From DATHWB01 sp040902855 (GTDB taxonomy: Bacteria; Actinomycetota; Acidimicrobiia; Spongiisociales; ZC4RG35): DNA of 13,100 nucleotides. A program made the position numbers and the translations under genes. Shown piece by piece: positions 13,047 to 13,100 of the stretch. The stretch covers positions 1-13,100 of the forward strand of contig JBBDWN010000164.1 of the NCBI GenBank assembly GCA_040902855.1. Reading direction: 5' to 3'. The number at the start of each line of letters is the position of its first letter. Position 1 is the first letter of the stretch. Under the pieces are notes generated by a model. It worked only from the letters and a program-made list of their open reading frames with translations. It was not told where the DNA came from and made no database searches.

Positions 13047-13100
13047 GTGGTAGCCCAACCACGGGTCGATGCACGGAACGAACCCCTCGCGGTGCCGATG
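13047..13100 (+). CDS. 5' end of an unidentified gene (cut by window edge)
   Basis: The window ends 18 codons into an open frame that begins with GTG at 13047, 8 nt after GGAGG. The visible peptide is VVAQPRVDARNEPLAVPM. It is soluble-looking and too short to identify; nothing in it suggests a signal peptide. The gap of 101 bp after the ACR3 gene, with a hairpin and a possible -10 element, suggests its own promoter. The coding call rests on the ribosome site and the absence of stops only. Confidence 0.5.
   Translation, partial: MVAQPRVDARNEPLAVPM

Noticed and set aside
11854..13074. 406-codon open frame on the minus strand
   Set aside because: Shadow of the ACR3 permease; the translation is low-complexity (His/Asp/Arg/Gln-rich) and has no recognisable domain.

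Overview
The window is high-GC DNA with frequent GTG and TTG starts, several apparently leaderless promoters, a menaquinone (MenA/MenB) pathway and a DosR/DosS-type two-component pair. Together these point to a non-mycobacterial member of the Actinomycetota. A deep-branching, environmental lineage such as Acidimicrobiia is plausible but cannot be fixed from this sequence alone. All genes look intact except the two cut by the window edges.

Left half (about 1-7050): this reads as a hypoxia/redox-response island. On the minus strand a flavin-binding PNPOx-fold protein (2645-3043) is followed by pyruvate phosphate dikinase (ppdK, 1-2555, last residues outside the window). Divergent from them on the plus strand are an envelope multicopper oxidase with an extra N-terminal cupredoxin domain (3337-4725) and a small SRPBCC-like protein (4746-5189). 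This gene runs tail to tail, with a 20-bp overlap, into a GAF-domain histidine kinase resembling mycobacterial DosS (5170-6282). The kinase is divergent from a DosR-like response regulator (6349-7044). The divergent PNPOx/oxidase intergenic region holds a 14-bp palindrome (3132-3145) that matches the mycobacterial DosR box. The regulator keeps the residues known to read that box, and the kinase keeps the haem-ligand histidine and distal tyrosine of DosS. Sensor, regulator, operator and candidate targets are therefore all in the same 7 kb.

Middle (about 7096-9283): a membrane-anchored DUF3105 protein, an alpha/beta hydrolase with a complete catalytic triad, and, on the minus strand, a VapBC toxin-antitoxin pair with a 4-bp overlap and a leaderless-type promoter.

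Right (about 9377-13100): a minus-strand cluster runs from an uncharacterised protein with two Sm-like beta-barrel repeats to menB to menA (menaquinone synthesis), with menB and menA coupled by a stop/start overlap. Divergent from it is an ACR3-family arsenite efflux permease. The first 18 codons of another plus-strand gene, behind a good ribosome binding site, appear at the right edge.

No tRNA, rRNA, CRISPR array, insertion sequence or prophage gene was seen. No intergenic gap exceeds 300 bases; the longest (3044-3336) is the DosR-box regulatory region.
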